Positions 1 through 9,091 are shown, numbered from the stretch's first letter. The stretch: 64,000 bases of DNA from an uncultured Lachnospiraceae bacterium (GCA_910585605.1 CAJUFL010000014.1:6119-70118); one strand, 5' to 3'. Notes: a model not told the origin generated them from the letters alone. Numbers and translations are program-made.

Positions 1-537
1 GTTGATCTTTATGGGACGGCAGTGCTTTTGGAGGAAGTGGGAAAGGTCATTGCTCCCGGTGGTGTAGGAGTAACGATTTCCAGCCAGTCAGGGCATCGTA
101 TGCCGCAGCTTACCCCAGAGATGGATGAACAGCTTGCCTGTATGCCTACAGAGGAATTGCTTTCGTTGGAAATATTGCAGCCGGGAAACATTCATGATAC
201 CCTTCATGCTTACCAGATGGCAAAACGCTGTAATGAAAAGCGCGTAATGGCAGAGTCCGTAAAGTGGGGGGAAAAGGGCGCGAGGATTAATTCTATTTCT
301 CCCGGTATCATCGTAACACCATTGGCAATTGATGAGTTTAACGGTCCCCGTGGGGATTTCTATAAAAATATGTTTGCAAATTGTCCGGCGGGACGTCCGG
401 GAACTGCGGATGAAGTGGCAAATGTGGCAGAGCTGTTAATGAGTGAAAAAGGAGCATTTATTACCGGGACAGATTTTCTGATTGACGGCGGCGCAACGGC
501 TTCTTATTTCTATGGACCTTTGAAGCCGCAGGAATAG
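1..537 (+). CDS. SDR family NAD(P)-dependent oxidoreductase, 3' part only
   Basis: The reading frame is open from the first base of the window, so the gene is truncated on the left and the GTG at 22 is not a real start. About 178 residues remain. The classical SDR active site is visible as AYQMAKR (YxxxK), followed by the RINSISPGII segment that contacts the cofactor, and the typical C-terminus GRPGTADEVANVAELL with ITGTDFLIDGGA. The lost part would hold the TGxxxGxG Rossmann motif. The family reduces or oxidises alcohols, sugars, steroids or acyl groups in the cytoplasm; the substrate cannot be told from this fragment. The family call is firm. Confidence 0.9.
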   Translation, partial: VDLYGTAVLLEEVGKVIAPGGVGVTISSQSGHRMPQLTPEMDEQLACMPTEELLSLEILQPGNIHDTLHAYQMAKRCNEKRVMAESVKWGEKGARINSISPGIIVTPLAIDEFNGPRGDFYKNMFANCPAGRPGTADEVANVAELLMSEKGAFITGTDFLIDGGATASYFYGPLKPQE

Positions 538-701
538 AGGGGGATTGTTGTAAAGAAATCATATTGTAAAATGAATGCGCCGCCATTTGGGTGTTAATAT
601 GATGAATATGGTATTTTATAGCAATTCGGCATAAATAATTTCATTATGGTAAAGAATATTTCCTATCCAGATATATAAGCATGAGGAGGAATATGATTAC
701 C

Positions 702-2018
702 ATGAAGTCAATTTGGCAAAAGGAAGTAACAATGCCGGAATTTCCGGTTTTACAGGGTGAGATAGAAACAGAAGTATTGATTATTGGCGGGGGAATTGCC
801 GGTATTCTTACAGCTTATTTTTTGAAGCAGGAGGGAGTAGACTGCGTTTTGGTGGAAAAAGACAGGATATGCAGCAAAACCACCGGACATACTACGGCAA
901 AAATTACATTACAGCATGGATTGATTTATGATAAGCTTTTAAGCACTTTTGGAAGGGAAAGAACATGGAAGTATCTACAGGCAAACAGACAGGCGATTGC
1001 ACAGTATGAAAAACTCTGCGAGAAGGTGGACTGCGATTTTGAGAGAAAAGATAATTTTGTATATTCCAGGGATGATAAAGGAAAACTGGAACGGGAGATG
1101 GAGGCATTCCGCCGTCTTGGCTATGATGCCAGATTATGTGATACGCCGAAGCTTCCTATGGAAACGGTGGGGGCGGTATGCTGTACCAGACAGGCGCAGT
1201 TCCAGCCCCTCAAATTTTTATCCTTTATTGTAAAGGACTTAAAAATTTATGAACAAACCTTTGTACGTGAGATGATAGGAAATACAGCAGTTACGGAAAA
1301 AGGGAAAGTCAAGGCAGATAAAGTGGTGGTGGCAACGCATTTTCCGTTTATTAATAAACATGGGAGCTATTTCCTCAAAATGTACCAGGACCGCTCCTAT
1401 GTGCTGGCACTTGCCCAAAGCGGGGAAGAGAAAGTCAAATTACAGGTGGATGGTATGTATGTAGATGAAGATAAAAAAGGGATGTCTTTTCGAAATTATG
1501 GAGAAATCCTTCTTCTTGGCGGAGGTTCTCATCGTACGGGCAAAAAAGGTGGAAATTGGGAAGAAATCAGGCAGTTTGCAAATAATCATTATCCCAGTGC
1601 AAAAGAAATATGTGCATGGGCGGCACAGGACTGTATGACATTAGATGATGTTCCCTATATCGGAAAGTATTCCAAGAGAACAAAAGAACTTTATGTGGCT
1701 ACAGGATTTAATAAATGGGGAATGACAGGTTCCATGATTTCGGCAAAGCTTCTCTGTGATATGGTAACAGGAAAGGAAAATGATTTTCAGGATGTATTTT
1801 CTCCGTCCAGAAGTATGTTAAGACCACAGCTGCTGCTCAATACATTTGAGGCGACAAAAAACTTACTGACCATTACGCCCAAACGCTGTCCGCATTTGGG
1901 CTGTGCCCTGAAATGGAATCCGGCAGAGCAGACATGGGATTGTGCCTGCCATGGTTCCAGATTTTCCAAAGAAGGAAAGGTACTTGATAATCCTGCAAAC
2001 GGAGATTTATCACTTTGA
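702..2018 (+). CDS. FAD-dependent oxidoreductase with C-terminal Rieske domain
   Basis: A 438-residue DAO-type flavoprotein fused to a Rieske iron-sulfur domain. The N-terminal dinucleotide-binding motif reads VLIIGGGIAGILTAYFL, followed by an acidic E that would bind the FAD ribose. The C-terminus carries CPHLGC and CACHGSRF, the CxH...CxxH ligands of a [2Fe-2S] Rieske cluster. The substrate is unknown. An ATG at 681 is in frame, but the AGGAGGA at 684-690 lies downstream of it and is only 2 bases from the ATG at 693, so I chose the ATG at 702, which gives MKSIWQKE, the usual start of this family. A strong terminator follows directly. Confidence 0.9.
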   Translation: MKSIWQKEVTMPEFPVLQGEIETEVLIIGGGIAGILTAYFLKQEGVDCVLVEKDRICSKTTGHTTAKITLQHGLIYDKLLSTFGRERTWKYLQANRQAIAQYEKLCEKVDCDFERKDNFVYSRDDKGKLEREMEAFRRLGYDARLCDTPKLPMETVGAVCCTRQAQFQPLKFLSFIVKDLKIYEQTFVREMIGNTAVTEKGKVKADKVVVATHFPFINKHGSYFLKMYQDRSYVLALAQSGEEKVKLQVDGMYVDEDKKGMSFRNYGEILLLGGGSHRTGKKGGNWEEIRQFANNHYPSAKEICAWAAQDCMTLDDVPYIGKYSKRTKELYVATGFNKWGMTGSMISAKLLCDMVTGKENDFQDVFSPSRSMLRPQLLLNTFEATKNLLTITPKRCPHLGCALKWNPAEQTWDCACHGSRFSKEGKVLDNPANGDLSL

Positions 2019-2019
2019 C

Positions 2020-2070
2020 CAGGTATCTATGATACAGAGATAAAAACTGTATCATAGATACCTGTATTTT
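2020..2070 (+). terminator. Rho-independent terminator of the FAD/Rieske gene
   Basis: Perfect 18-bp inverted repeat (2020-2037 with 2047-2064, 9-base loop) followed by TATTTTTT. The right arm contains the stop codon and last codons of the convergent MATE gene, so the two genes share this DNA. Confidence 0.85.
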
Positions 2071-3389
2071 TTACGTTTGGCAAAAATGCAGATAGCGGAG
2101 ATGATGCAGGCAAAGACTTCTGCAACAGTAATTGCCATCCAGATACCGTCGACATCAAAGAAAAATGGCAGGATCAGTACAGATGTGGTCTGGAATACCA
2201 GAGTCCGTAAAAAGGAAATGGCAGCTGAAATCCCACCGTTGTTCAGTGCCGTGAAAAATGAGGAAACAAAAATATTAAATCCGGCGAGCACGAATGAAAA
2301 GGCAAATATCCGGAAGGCATGGCTTGTGAGGTTAAAAAGGGCGGTATCATATCCCACAAACAGTTTTGCAAGCGGATTGGCCAGCATAAATGCAAGCCCT
2401 GTTAGGATAACACCGCCGCTGGCGGTAAGCAGTACACTTTTCTTCAGCATATTTTTTAGCTCTGCATGATTTTTTGCACCATAGTGATAGGAAATAATGG
2501 GGGTAGAGCCGATGGAATATCCGATGAAGATAGCGGCAAATGCAAATTGCACATACATAATGACGCCATATGCCGAAACACCGTCTTCGCCTATATATTT
2601 CAAAAGCTGAAAATTGTATATAATACTGACGACAGAGGTGGAAATGTTGCTCATCAGTTCAGAAGAACCGTTTCCGCAGGCTTGCAAAATGGGTTTTAAC
2701 AGTAGTTTTGTTTTGGTAAGGCGTAAAAGGCTGCTGTTAGGACGGATGAAGTAGATGAGCGGAAGAATCCCGCCCACACACTGGCTTATCCCTGTCGCAA
2801 GTGCAGCTCCGGCAACACCCCATTGGAAAATGCCTACAAATACAGCATCTAAAAGCATATTGGTAATGCCGGCAGCTACTGTTGCAACCAGTCCCAGATG
2901 AGGTTTTTGGGCGGCGATCAGGAAGCTCTGGAATACGTTTTGCAGCATAAAAGCTGTTGTAAATCCGAGTACTACCCGTCCATAAAGAACACAGTCATTT
3001 ATCATCTGCTCGGTAGCACCAAGGAAAATGGAAACCGGACGAATGAAGGCGAAGCCTACAAGGGATAGTGCAATTCCCAAAATCAGAGTCAGATATACCA
3101 TTATGGAGAAATACTGGTTCGCCTTTTGCCTATCACCTTCCCCAAGTGTTTTGGAGACAAGGGCTGTGCCACCGGTACCGATCATAAATCCCATTCCACC
3201 CAGGATCATGATAAAGGGAATGACCAGATTAATTGCTGCAAATGCAGTTTTTCCCGCAAAGTTTGATACGAAATAACCGTCTACCACGCCATATATAGAT
3301 GTAAAGAACATCATAATAACAGAAGGAAATGTAAAATAAAAAAGTTTTCTGTATGTGAAATGGCTGGATAGTGAAATATTTGTTTTCAT
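2052..3389 (-). CDS. MATE family efflux transporter
   Basis: A 445-residue, very hydrophobic protein with about 12 predicted membrane segments arranged as two similar halves, as in the MatE/NorM superfamily. Typical family segments are visible near the N-terminus (FYFTFPSVIMMFFTSIYGVVD) and midway (GISQCVGGILPLIYF). It should export cationic drugs or metabolites in exchange for Na+ or H+. The start has AAAGGATGAG upstream. It lies directly downstream of a MarR regulator in the same direction (64-base gap), so it is very probably the regulated exporter. Substrate unknown. Confidence 0.88.
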   Translation of the reverse strand: MKTNISLSSHFTYRKLFYFTFPSVIMMFFTSIYGVVDGYFVSNFAGKTAFAAINLVIPFIMILGGMGFMIGTGGTALVSKTLGEGDRQKANQYFSIMVYLTLILGIALSLVGFAFIRPVSIFLGATEQMINDCVLYGRVVLGFTTAFMLQNVFQSFLIAAQKPHLGLVATVAAGITNMLLDAVFVGIFQWGVAGAALATGISQCVGGILPLIYFIRPNSSLLRLTKTKLLLKPILQACGNGSSELMSNISTSVVSIIYNFQLLKYIGEDGVSAYGVIMYVQFAFAAIFIGYSIGSTPIISYHYGAKNHAELKNMLKKSVLLTASGGVILTGLAFMLANPLAKLFVGYDTALFNLTSHAFRIFAFSFVLAGFNIFVSSFFTALNNGGISAAISFLRTLVFQTTSVLILPFFFDVDGIWMAITVAEVFACIISAICIFAKRKKYRYL

Positions 3390-3453
3390 TTTTTCTCATC
3401 CTTTATAATTAGTGATTGTTGTATAGTAAAATGAAATCCATGCAAAAGTTCGG

Positions 3454-3897
3454 TTATGTTTCCATTTTTCTGCTTCTTTCCCTAAATGCAAGTAAATAGC
3501 GTTCGGTCAGTGTAAGATATTTTTCCACATCTTCTTCTGACCAGGAAGAAAAGATATCATTTTCTGTTTCTATCATCTTTAAAGCAGTATGTTCTGCCAG
3601 CTGTTTTCCCTTGACGGTAAGACAAACTCTCTTATTTTTTGTGCCGGCAGGTTCTAAATAAAGTATCCCGTCTGCTTCCAATTTGCGCAGAGCAGAATTT
3701 ATCGTCTGCTTGCTGATCCCCGCAGTTTGACATATATCTTGAAGCAGGCAGGAATCTCCCTTTTCGCAGATTGTATAGAGAATGATCATAGCACTGTCAG
3801 ACATCCCGAATTTTAGGGACATTGCATGATATTCAGCATCAATTTCATTTATCAGATGATTGTAACGTTTTAGTTCTTTTGATATATGAATGGTCAT
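3454..3897 (-). CDS. MarR family transcriptional regulator
   Basis: A 147-residue winged-helix regulator. The DNA-binding part is CLLQDICQTAGISKQTINSALRKLEADGILYL, followed by the wing and a C-terminal helical dimerisation region. MarR proteins bind palindromes as dimers and release on ligand binding. The start has AGGAGGAA eight bases upstream. The gene is first in a two-gene unit with the MATE exporter. Its own promoter carries two matching palindromes, so autoregulated repression of both genes is the natural reading. Confidence 0.9.
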   Translation of the reverse strand: MTIHISKELKRYNHLINEIDAEYHAMSLKFGMSDSAMIILYTICEKGDSCLLQDICQTAGISKQTINSALRKLEADGILYLEPAGTKNKRVCLTVKGKQLAEHTALKMIETENDIFSSWSEEDVEKYLTLTERYLLAFRERSRKMET

Positions 3898-3915
3898 AGG
3901 GCAGCTTCCTCCTGT

Positions 3916-3965
3916 TGGTATGAAATCGTACTAAGTAATATAGTATGATTTCATACTAATGTCAA
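3916..3965 (-). promoter_or_regulatory. Promoter and twin operators of the marR-MATE operon
   Basis: On the minus strand TTGACA (3965-3960), a 17-base spacer and TATATT (3942-3937) form a near-consensus sigma-A promoter. The spacer contains TAGTATGA-TT-TCATACTA (3941-3958, perfect 8-bp arms). A second, slightly degenerate copy lies at 3916-3933, downstream of the -10. Two copies 25 bp apart around the promoter fit repression by the adjacent MarR protein. The sites are seen; the binding protein is inferred. Confidence 0.75.
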
Positions 3966-4017
3966 GTGGTTTTGGAGTGATTATCCGATTTTTTTGCTGG
4001 AATAAGGAGAAAATGAT

Positions 4018-4137
4018 TGATACAAAGATGATACAAATAAATAAATATTATGATACAAAAAATCATTATATATTTATTAGCGTTTCAAAATGCTTAGGTA
4101 TAAGAAGCAAAAGAAGCTTAATATGATAAATGATACA
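4018..4137. repeat. TGATACAAA direct-repeat array upstream of the Mur ligase
   Basis: TGATACAAA occurs at 4018-4026, 4029-4037 and 4051-4059, with TGATACA again at 4131-4137. The first three start 11 and 22 bases apart, that is one and two helical turns, so they lie on one face of the DNA. This looks like an operator for a protein that binds direct repeats; the protein is not known. Confidence 0.5.
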
Positions 4138-4170
4138 TGGTCAAAATGATGAAGAAGAGAGAGGTTGCAA

Positions 4171-5712
4171 ATGGGAAAATTATTGGAAGAATATGTTGAT
4201 GTATTATCAAAGGCGGGATTGATCCGTATGTCGTCTGTATGTGAGGAAAAACAGGAAATAGAAAATATCACATATCATTCCCAGAGGGTTGTAAAAAATA
4301 CGATATTTATATGTAAGGGTGCCGGATTTAAAAAAGAATATTTACAGGAAGCTGCAAGATGGGGAGCCGTATGCTATATCAGTGAAAAGTATTATGCAGG
4401 TGTTCATCTGCCGTATATTCTGGTAAGTGATATTCGGGAAGCAATGCCTTTACTGGCAAGAGAATTTTATGATTTTGATAATATCTCCCTGCGAACCATT
4501 GGAATTACAGGAACAAAAGGGAAAACGACAACTACATATTATGTGAAAGCAATTCTGGATGAATATATGGTTTCTCTGAAAAAGAAGAAAACTGCAATGA
4601 TTTCTTCTATTAAAACGTATGATGGTGTACGTTTTGCTGAATCTGTAATGACAACACCGGAGGCTCTGGAGGTATACAGATATATGCATACTGCGGAGGA
4701 AAATGATATTTCCCATATGACTGTAGAGGTATCGAGTCAGGCATTAAAATATAACCGTGTAAAGGGAATTTCCTTTGATACAGGTGTTTTTCTGAATATT
4801 TCTGAGGATCATATCAGTCCCGTGGAACATAAGGATTTTGATGATTATTTTCATGCAAAGCTTTCCTTATTTGAACAGACAGGCTATGCATGTGTAAATG
4901 TAGATTCGGACTATGCGGATGTGATATTAAAAGAGGCGGGGAAATGTAAAAATATTCTTACTTTTGGCATGAAAGAAGGAGCAGATATCAGGGGAAGTAA
5001 TGTAAAAGTGGAGAATGGGAAGATTTCCTTCGAAGTGTCCTGTGACCGCTTTTGGACGAAAATACAGCTGGCAATGGACGGTCTTTTTAATGTAGAAAAT
5101 GCACTGGCGGCCATTTGTGTTGCATACAGATATCATGTTCCGGTCAGATATATTGTAAAAGGACTGGAAAATACGGTTGTAGAAGGACGTATGGAGAAAT
5201 ACAGAAGCAGAAGAAATAATATCTCTGTTATTGTAGATTATGCCCATAATTATTTAAGCTTTAAAAGACTTTACGAATCAGTACGGCTGGAATATCCGGA
5301 CAGTTCCATTATATCTGTCTTTGGCTGTCCCGGAGATAAGGCATATAATCGCCGCAGGGAATTAGGAACCATTGCTGGATATTTTTCCGATAAGGTTTAT
5401 TTATCTACAGATGATCCGGGAACGGAATCTCCGGAGCAAATGTCAAAAGAAATCGGACAATATATAGAACAGTCTGGTGTTGGATATGAATTTATAGAAA
5501 ATAGGGAGATGGCGATACGGACTGCCATCGGGAAATCGAAAGACAATACTGTGGTTCTCGTTTTAGGAAAGGGAAATGAAAAGTATCAAAAATGTGGACA
5601 GGGACTGTGTTTTTATCAGACAGATTCCGTTATCGTACAAAAATGTTTACAGGAGATGGACAGCAGATATGACAATGCCGGGGAGGCATTTCTGAAAGAT
5701 AACTGGGCATAA
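4171..5712 (+). CDS. Mur ligase family protein, MurE-like
   Basis: A 513-residue protein with the three-domain MurE layout: N-terminal substrate domain, central ATPase with ITGTKGKTTTTYY (near residues 113-125) and the C-terminal ligase domain. MurE adds the third amino acid (DAP or lysine) to UDP-MurNAc-L-Ala-D-Glu. The amino-acid-selecting motif, DNPR in DAP-type and DNPA in S. aureus lysine-type enzymes, reads D414-D415-P-G here, so the substrate is uncertain. No other mur or fts gene is nearby, suggesting a paralogue outside the division cluster. I chose the ATG at 4171 (AGAGAGG upstream) over an in-frame TTG at 4165. Confidence 0.82.
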   Translation: MGKLLEEYVDVLSKAGLIRMSSVCEEKQEIENITYHSQRVVKNTIFICKGAGFKKEYLQEAARWGAVCYISEKYYAGVHLPYILVSDIREAMPLLAREFYDFDNISLRTIGITGTKGKTTTTYYVKAILDEYMVSLKKKKTAMISSIKTYDGVRFAESVMTTPEALEVYRYMHTAEENDISHMTVEVSSQALKYNRVKGISFDTGVFLNISEDHISPVEHKDFDDYFHAKLSLFEQTGYACVNVDSDYADVILKEAGKCKNILTFGMKEGADIRGSNVKVENGKISFEVSCDRFWTKIQLAMDGLFNVENALAAICVAYRYHVPVRYIVKGLENTVVEGRMEKYRSRRNNISVIVDYAHNYLSFKRLYESVRLEYPDSSIISVFGCPGDKAYNRRRELGTIAGYFSDKVYLSTDDPGTESPEQMSKEIGQYIEQSGVGYEFIENREMAIRTAIGKSKDNTVVLVLGKGNEKYQKCGQGLCFYQTDSVIVQKCLQEMDSRYDNAGEAFLKDNWA

Positions 5713-6024
5713 TGTTCTTGTAGCAAATCAGATAAAACTGTGGTAAGATATATCAATACAATGAATAATAAATCAGAGTGCCAACAACTTAATATGCATG
5801 GTATATTGTATCAGGTATATGAATTAAATATGATGACATTATCAGGAGCTGTCGTATTAAGAAAAGCGAAGAGGAAATCTTTAATGCGGCAGCTCACGGT
5901 TGTCATTTGTACGGAAGATATAAGCCAAAGGAGAGTGCTGGTTTTCCAAGTAATATACTTAAATGCAATTTTGTGGCATATCATATTGTAAATACCTGTA
6001 TAGGAATGAAAAAGGAGAGAAAAA
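5713..6024. other. Intergenic stretch with no convincing gene
   Basis: 312 bases between the Mur ligase and the flavodoxin-like gene. An 83-codon frame at 5740-5991 starts with GTG, has no ribosome-binding site and reads unlike a normal protein. Another frame, open but without a start from about 5827, gives a more protein-like string (KKSEEEIFNAAAHGCHLYG), which could be the decayed end of a gene. The Shine-Dalgarno of the next gene (AAAGGAGAG) closes the region. Confidence 0.35.
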
Positions 6025-6654
6025 ATGAAAGTATTATTAGTAAACGGAAGTCCAAATGAAAAAGGATGTACTTATACAGCATTATCGGAAATTGCAAAGA
6101 CATTAGAGGAACAGGGGATTGAAACGGAGATTTTTCATATCGGCAATAAGCCGGTCAGAGGCTGTATTGGATGTGGCGGCTGTAAAAGGGAAGAAAGCAA
6201 GGGTTGTGTTTTTGATGATGATATTGTGAATCAGCTGGCACAAAAGGCGAAGGAAGCAGACGGATACATATTTGGTTCGCCGGTGTATTATGCATCGCCG
6301 AATGGTGCTATGTTAGCAGTCATGGACCGGTTGTTTTATAGTGCAGGAAAGTATATGCAGTATAAGCCGGCGGCATGTATCGCTTCTGCAAGACGTGCAG
6401 GAACGACGGCAACCTATGATGTTCTGAATAAATATATCGGAATTAACAATATGCTAATGGTGCCGGCAAATTACTGGAATATGGTGCATGGTACGAAACC
6501 TGAGGATGTAAAAAAAGATTTAGAAGGATTGCAGGTTATGCGTATTCTCGGGAAGAATATGGCATGGATGTTAAAGGTTATAGAAGCAGGGAAAGCAAAT
6601 GGTGTGGAACATCCCGAATCAGAGGAAAAAATAAGAACGAATTTTATTCGGTAA
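6025..6654 (+). CDS. Flavodoxin family protein / NADPH-dependent FMN reductase
   Basis: A 209-residue protein with a flavodoxin-like fold. The FMN phosphate loop is visible at the N-terminus as VNGSPNEKGCTYTAL, and the second flavin-contact region as GSPVYYASPNGAMLAVMDR. A CIGCGGCKREESKGC cluster near residue 50 resembles the cysteine motif of iron-sulfur flavoproteins, so an Fe-S site is possible. Such proteins transfer electrons to quinones, nitro compounds or unknown partners in the cytoplasm of anaerobes. The start has AAAGGAGAG at normal spacing. Specific substrate unknown. Confidence 0.85.
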   Translation: MKVLLVNGSPNEKGCTYTALSEIAKTLEEQGIETEIFHIGNKPVRGCIGCGGCKREESKGCVFDDDIVNQLAQKAKEADGYIFGSPVYYASPNGAMLAVMDRLFYSAGKYMQYKPAACIASARRAGTTATYDVLNKYIGINNMLMVPANYWNMVHGTKPEDVKKDLEGLQVMRILGKNMAWMLKVIEAGKANGVEHPESEEKIRTNFIR

Positions 6655-6718
6655 GATTATGTAAACTATTAGTGTGATAGATATTTAACACAAAATAATC
6701 CAAGAGGAGAAGAAGTAC

Positions 6719-7666
6719 ATGAGGATTGGAATTGATATGGGCGGTATGTCAATTAAATTTGGTCTGGTAAATAAAAAAAATCAGATTGTAGATAAAATAG
6801 TCATTCCGACCAGACTGGATATTCCCGCAGAAAAAATGATAGATTATATGACAGAGTCTGTCTTGGAATTATTGGAAAAGCATGGATTAAATATCAGAGA
6901 TTGTGCAGGGATTGGAATCGGAAGTCCCGGAACAGTGGATGATAGGAGAGGAGAGATACTGTATTCCAATAATTTTGGGTGGGAAAATGTTGCTATTGTG
7001 ACACAAATGCAAGAACGATTGCCGGTTCCCATAAAGATTGCAAACGATGCAGATGCGGCTGCATTGGGAGAAGTCTTTGCAGGTGTTTGTAAAGGTGTAA
7101 AAAGTGCGGTTATGCTGACTTTGGGAACCGGAGTTGGCGGGGGTGTCATACTGGACGGAAAAATTTTTCACGGTCCGCTAAACGGGGGTGTGGAATTAGG
7201 TCATATGGTGATCAAGGCAGGCGGTGAACAGTGTACCTGTGGGAGAAAAGGATGCCTTGAAGCATATGCATCGGCCACTGCACTTCTCAGGATGGCAAAA
7301 CAGGCAGCAGGTGAAAATCCATCTTCAATTATGAACCGGATGTGTGAGAACCGGTTGGAGAATATGGATGGTGTGATACCGTTTGAGGCAGCAGCTATAG
7401 GGGATGCAACTGCAAAAAAAGTGATTGAGGAGTATGAAGATAATCTGGCAACGGGGATTGTGAATGTGGTTAATATTTTCCGTCCGGAGGTTGTTATTTT
7501 AGGGGGCGGTGTTGCAGCACAAAAGGAGAATCTTACAATACCTCTGGAAGAAAAAGTAAAGCGTTTTTGTTTTGGTGGCGGTCATGGGGAGATTGCACGT
7601 ATCGTTACCTCTGAGCTTGGCAATGATGCAGGGATAATCGGTGCAGCAGCACTTACGATTGTATAG
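6719..7666 (+). CDS. glcK: ROK family glucokinase
   Basis: A 315-residue ROK kinase. The N-terminal phosphate loop reads GIDMGGMSIKFG; the usual threonine of DxGGT is methionine (residue 10). The zinc-binding ROK signature is present as CTCGRKGCLEAY, preceded by the sugar-binding ELGHM motif. It should phosphorylate glucose or a related hexose with ATP in the cytoplasm, feeding glycolysis. AGAGGAG precedes the ATG. The start of the next gene lies 25 bases downstream, so co-transcription with the MATE exporter is likely. The glucose specificity is family-based inference. Confidence 0.85.
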   Translation: MRIGIDMGGMSIKFGLVNKKNQIVDKIVIPTRLDIPAEKMIDYMTESVLELLEKHGLNIRDCAGIGIGSPGTVDDRRGEILYSNNFGWENVAIVTQMQERLPVPIKIANDADAAALGEVFAGVCKGVKSAVMLTLGTGVGGGVILDGKIFHGPLNGGVELGHMVIKAGGEQCTCGRKGCLEAYASATALLRMAKQAAGENPSSIMNRMCENRLENMDGVIPFEAAAIGDATAKKVIEEYEDNLATGIVNVVNIFRPEVVILGGGVAAQKENLTIPLEEKVKRFCFGGGHGEIARIVTSELGNDAGIIGAAALTIV

Positions 7667-7691
7667 GTTATGTTAAGGTGGAAAGTTGATT

Positions 7692-9080
7692 ATGAAGGAA
7701 CAAAAGCAGGATGGCGGTAAAGCATTTTCTTCTGAAGCAATGATGGGAACGGCACCGTTTTTACAGGTAATGTTTAAAATGGGCATACCGGCGATGATTG
7801 CACAGTTGATTAATATTATTTATAATATTGTGGACCGTATTTATATTGGGCATATGGAAGGGGATGGTTCCCTGGCACTGACGGGTGTGGGAGTTACCCT
7901 TCCTATTTTAATTATTGTTTCTGCATTTAGTGCTTTTGCAGGTTCGGGTGGTGCCCCTCTTGCGGCAATCGCACTTGGCAGAAGGGAACATAAACGTGCA
8001 GAAGAGATATTGGGAAATGTGGTTTTAATGCTGATAGGTTTTTCCGTAATATTGACAGCATTATTTCAGGCCGTGAAGGAGCCAGTGCTCTATCTGTTTG
8101 GTGCCAGTGATGCGACGATTTCCTATGCAGTGGAATATCTGACGATTTATTTATGGGGAACATTGGTAGTACAGCTTGCACTTGGTCTGAATCCGTTTAT
8201 CTCGGCACAAGGGAAAACAGGGATTGCAATGCTTTCCGTCTTGTTAGGTGCGGGGCTTAACATTATTTTGGACCCTGTTTTTATTTTTGTATTGGATTTG
8301 GGTGTGTCAGGAGCGGCGATTGCCACAGTGATTTCTCAGTGCTGTAGTGCAGTGTTTGTTGTTGGATTTCTGTCGTCAAAGAGATCTTCCATACGAATCA
8401 GAAGGCAGTATTTGAAATTATCGGCAGGTATTGTTGGCAGGATTGCGTCATTAGGAGTCTCTCCATTTATCATGCAGAGTACGGAATGCATGATTTCGGT
8501 GGTATTTAATTCTAATCTGCAAAAATATGGCGGGGATCTGTATGTAGGCTCCCTTGTGATTTTACAAAGTGTCATGCAGCTGGTTCTGACCCCGGTTTCC
8601 GGTTTTAATCAGGGTGTTCAGCCTATTATCAGTTACAATTACGGTGCAGGCAATAAAGAAAGAGTGATCGGAATTATGAAGCGGTTGATGATAATCAATG
8701 TTACGACTTCAGTGGTCATGACTGTGCTTGCCATGGGATTTCCGGGAATGTTTGCAAAAATGTTTACAACGGATGCGGCAATGATTACATTAGTGAAGAA
8801 GGTATTACCGATATTTGTGGCAGGCTGTCTGATTTTTGGTGTACAGCTGAGTTCCCAGACGACATTTCTTGGACTGGGACAGGCTAAGATTTCCCTGTTT
8901 ATGGCATTGCTCCGAAAAGTGATTCTGTTGATTCCGTTAGCTATTATTTTTCCAAGGTTGTTTGGTGTTATGGGAATTTACTGGGCAGAACCCATTGCAG
9001 ATGCTTTGGCGGCTATAATATGTGGAAGTACTCTGTTTTTGAGGATTGGGAAGATATTGAATGAAAAAAATGAGGGATAG
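7692..9080 (+). CDS. MATE family efflux transporter (second copy)
   Basis: A 462-residue, 12-segment membrane protein, unrelated in detail to the MATE protein at 2.1-3.4 kb. The family N-terminus is FKMGIPAMIAQLINIIYNIVDRIYIG, followed by GVGVTLPILI. It should be a cation-coupled exporter. An in-frame TTG at 7686 exists, but AAGGTGGAAAG favours the ATG at 7692. The last codons and the stop form the left half of a 22-bp palindrome whose other half encodes the stop of the convergent response-regulator gene. Confidence 0.88.
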   Translation: MKEQKQDGGKAFSSEAMMGTAPFLQVMFKMGIPAMIAQLINIIYNIVDRIYIGHMEGDGSLALTGVGVTLPILIIVSAFSAFAGSGGAPLAAIALGRREHKRAEEILGNVVLMLIGFSVILTALFQAVKEPVLYLFGASDATISYAVEYLTIYLWGTLVVQLALGLNPFISAQGKTGIAMLSVLLGAGLNIILDPVFIFVLDLGVSGAAIATVISQCCSAVFVVGFLSSKRSSIRIRRQYLKLSAGIVGRIASLGVSPFIMQSTECMISVVFNSNLQKYGGDLYVGSLVILQSVMQLVLTPVSGFNQGVQPIISYNYGAGNKERVIGIMKRLMIINVTTSVVMTVLAMGFPGMFAKMFTTDAAMITLVKKVLPIFVAGCLIFGVQLSSQTTFLGLGQAKISLFMALLRKVILLIPLAIIFPRLFGVMGIYWAEPIADALAAIICGSTLFLRIGKILNEKNEG

Positions 9081-9091
9081 CTATCCCTCAT
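9064..9091 (-). terminator. Palindrome acting as terminator for the response-regulator gene
   Basis: ATGAGGGATAG-CTATCCCTCAT (9070-9091) is a perfect 22-bp palindrome. On the minus strand it is followed by a run of seven T (complement of 9064-9070), the form of an intrinsic terminator. It lies inside the coding end of the MATE gene and contains both convergent stop codons. Confidence 0.6.

Noticed and set aside
5740..5991. 83-codon GTG frame between the Mur ligase and flavodoxin genes
   Set aside because: No ribosome-binding site and no protein-like composition; another frame here looks more like a decayed gene end.
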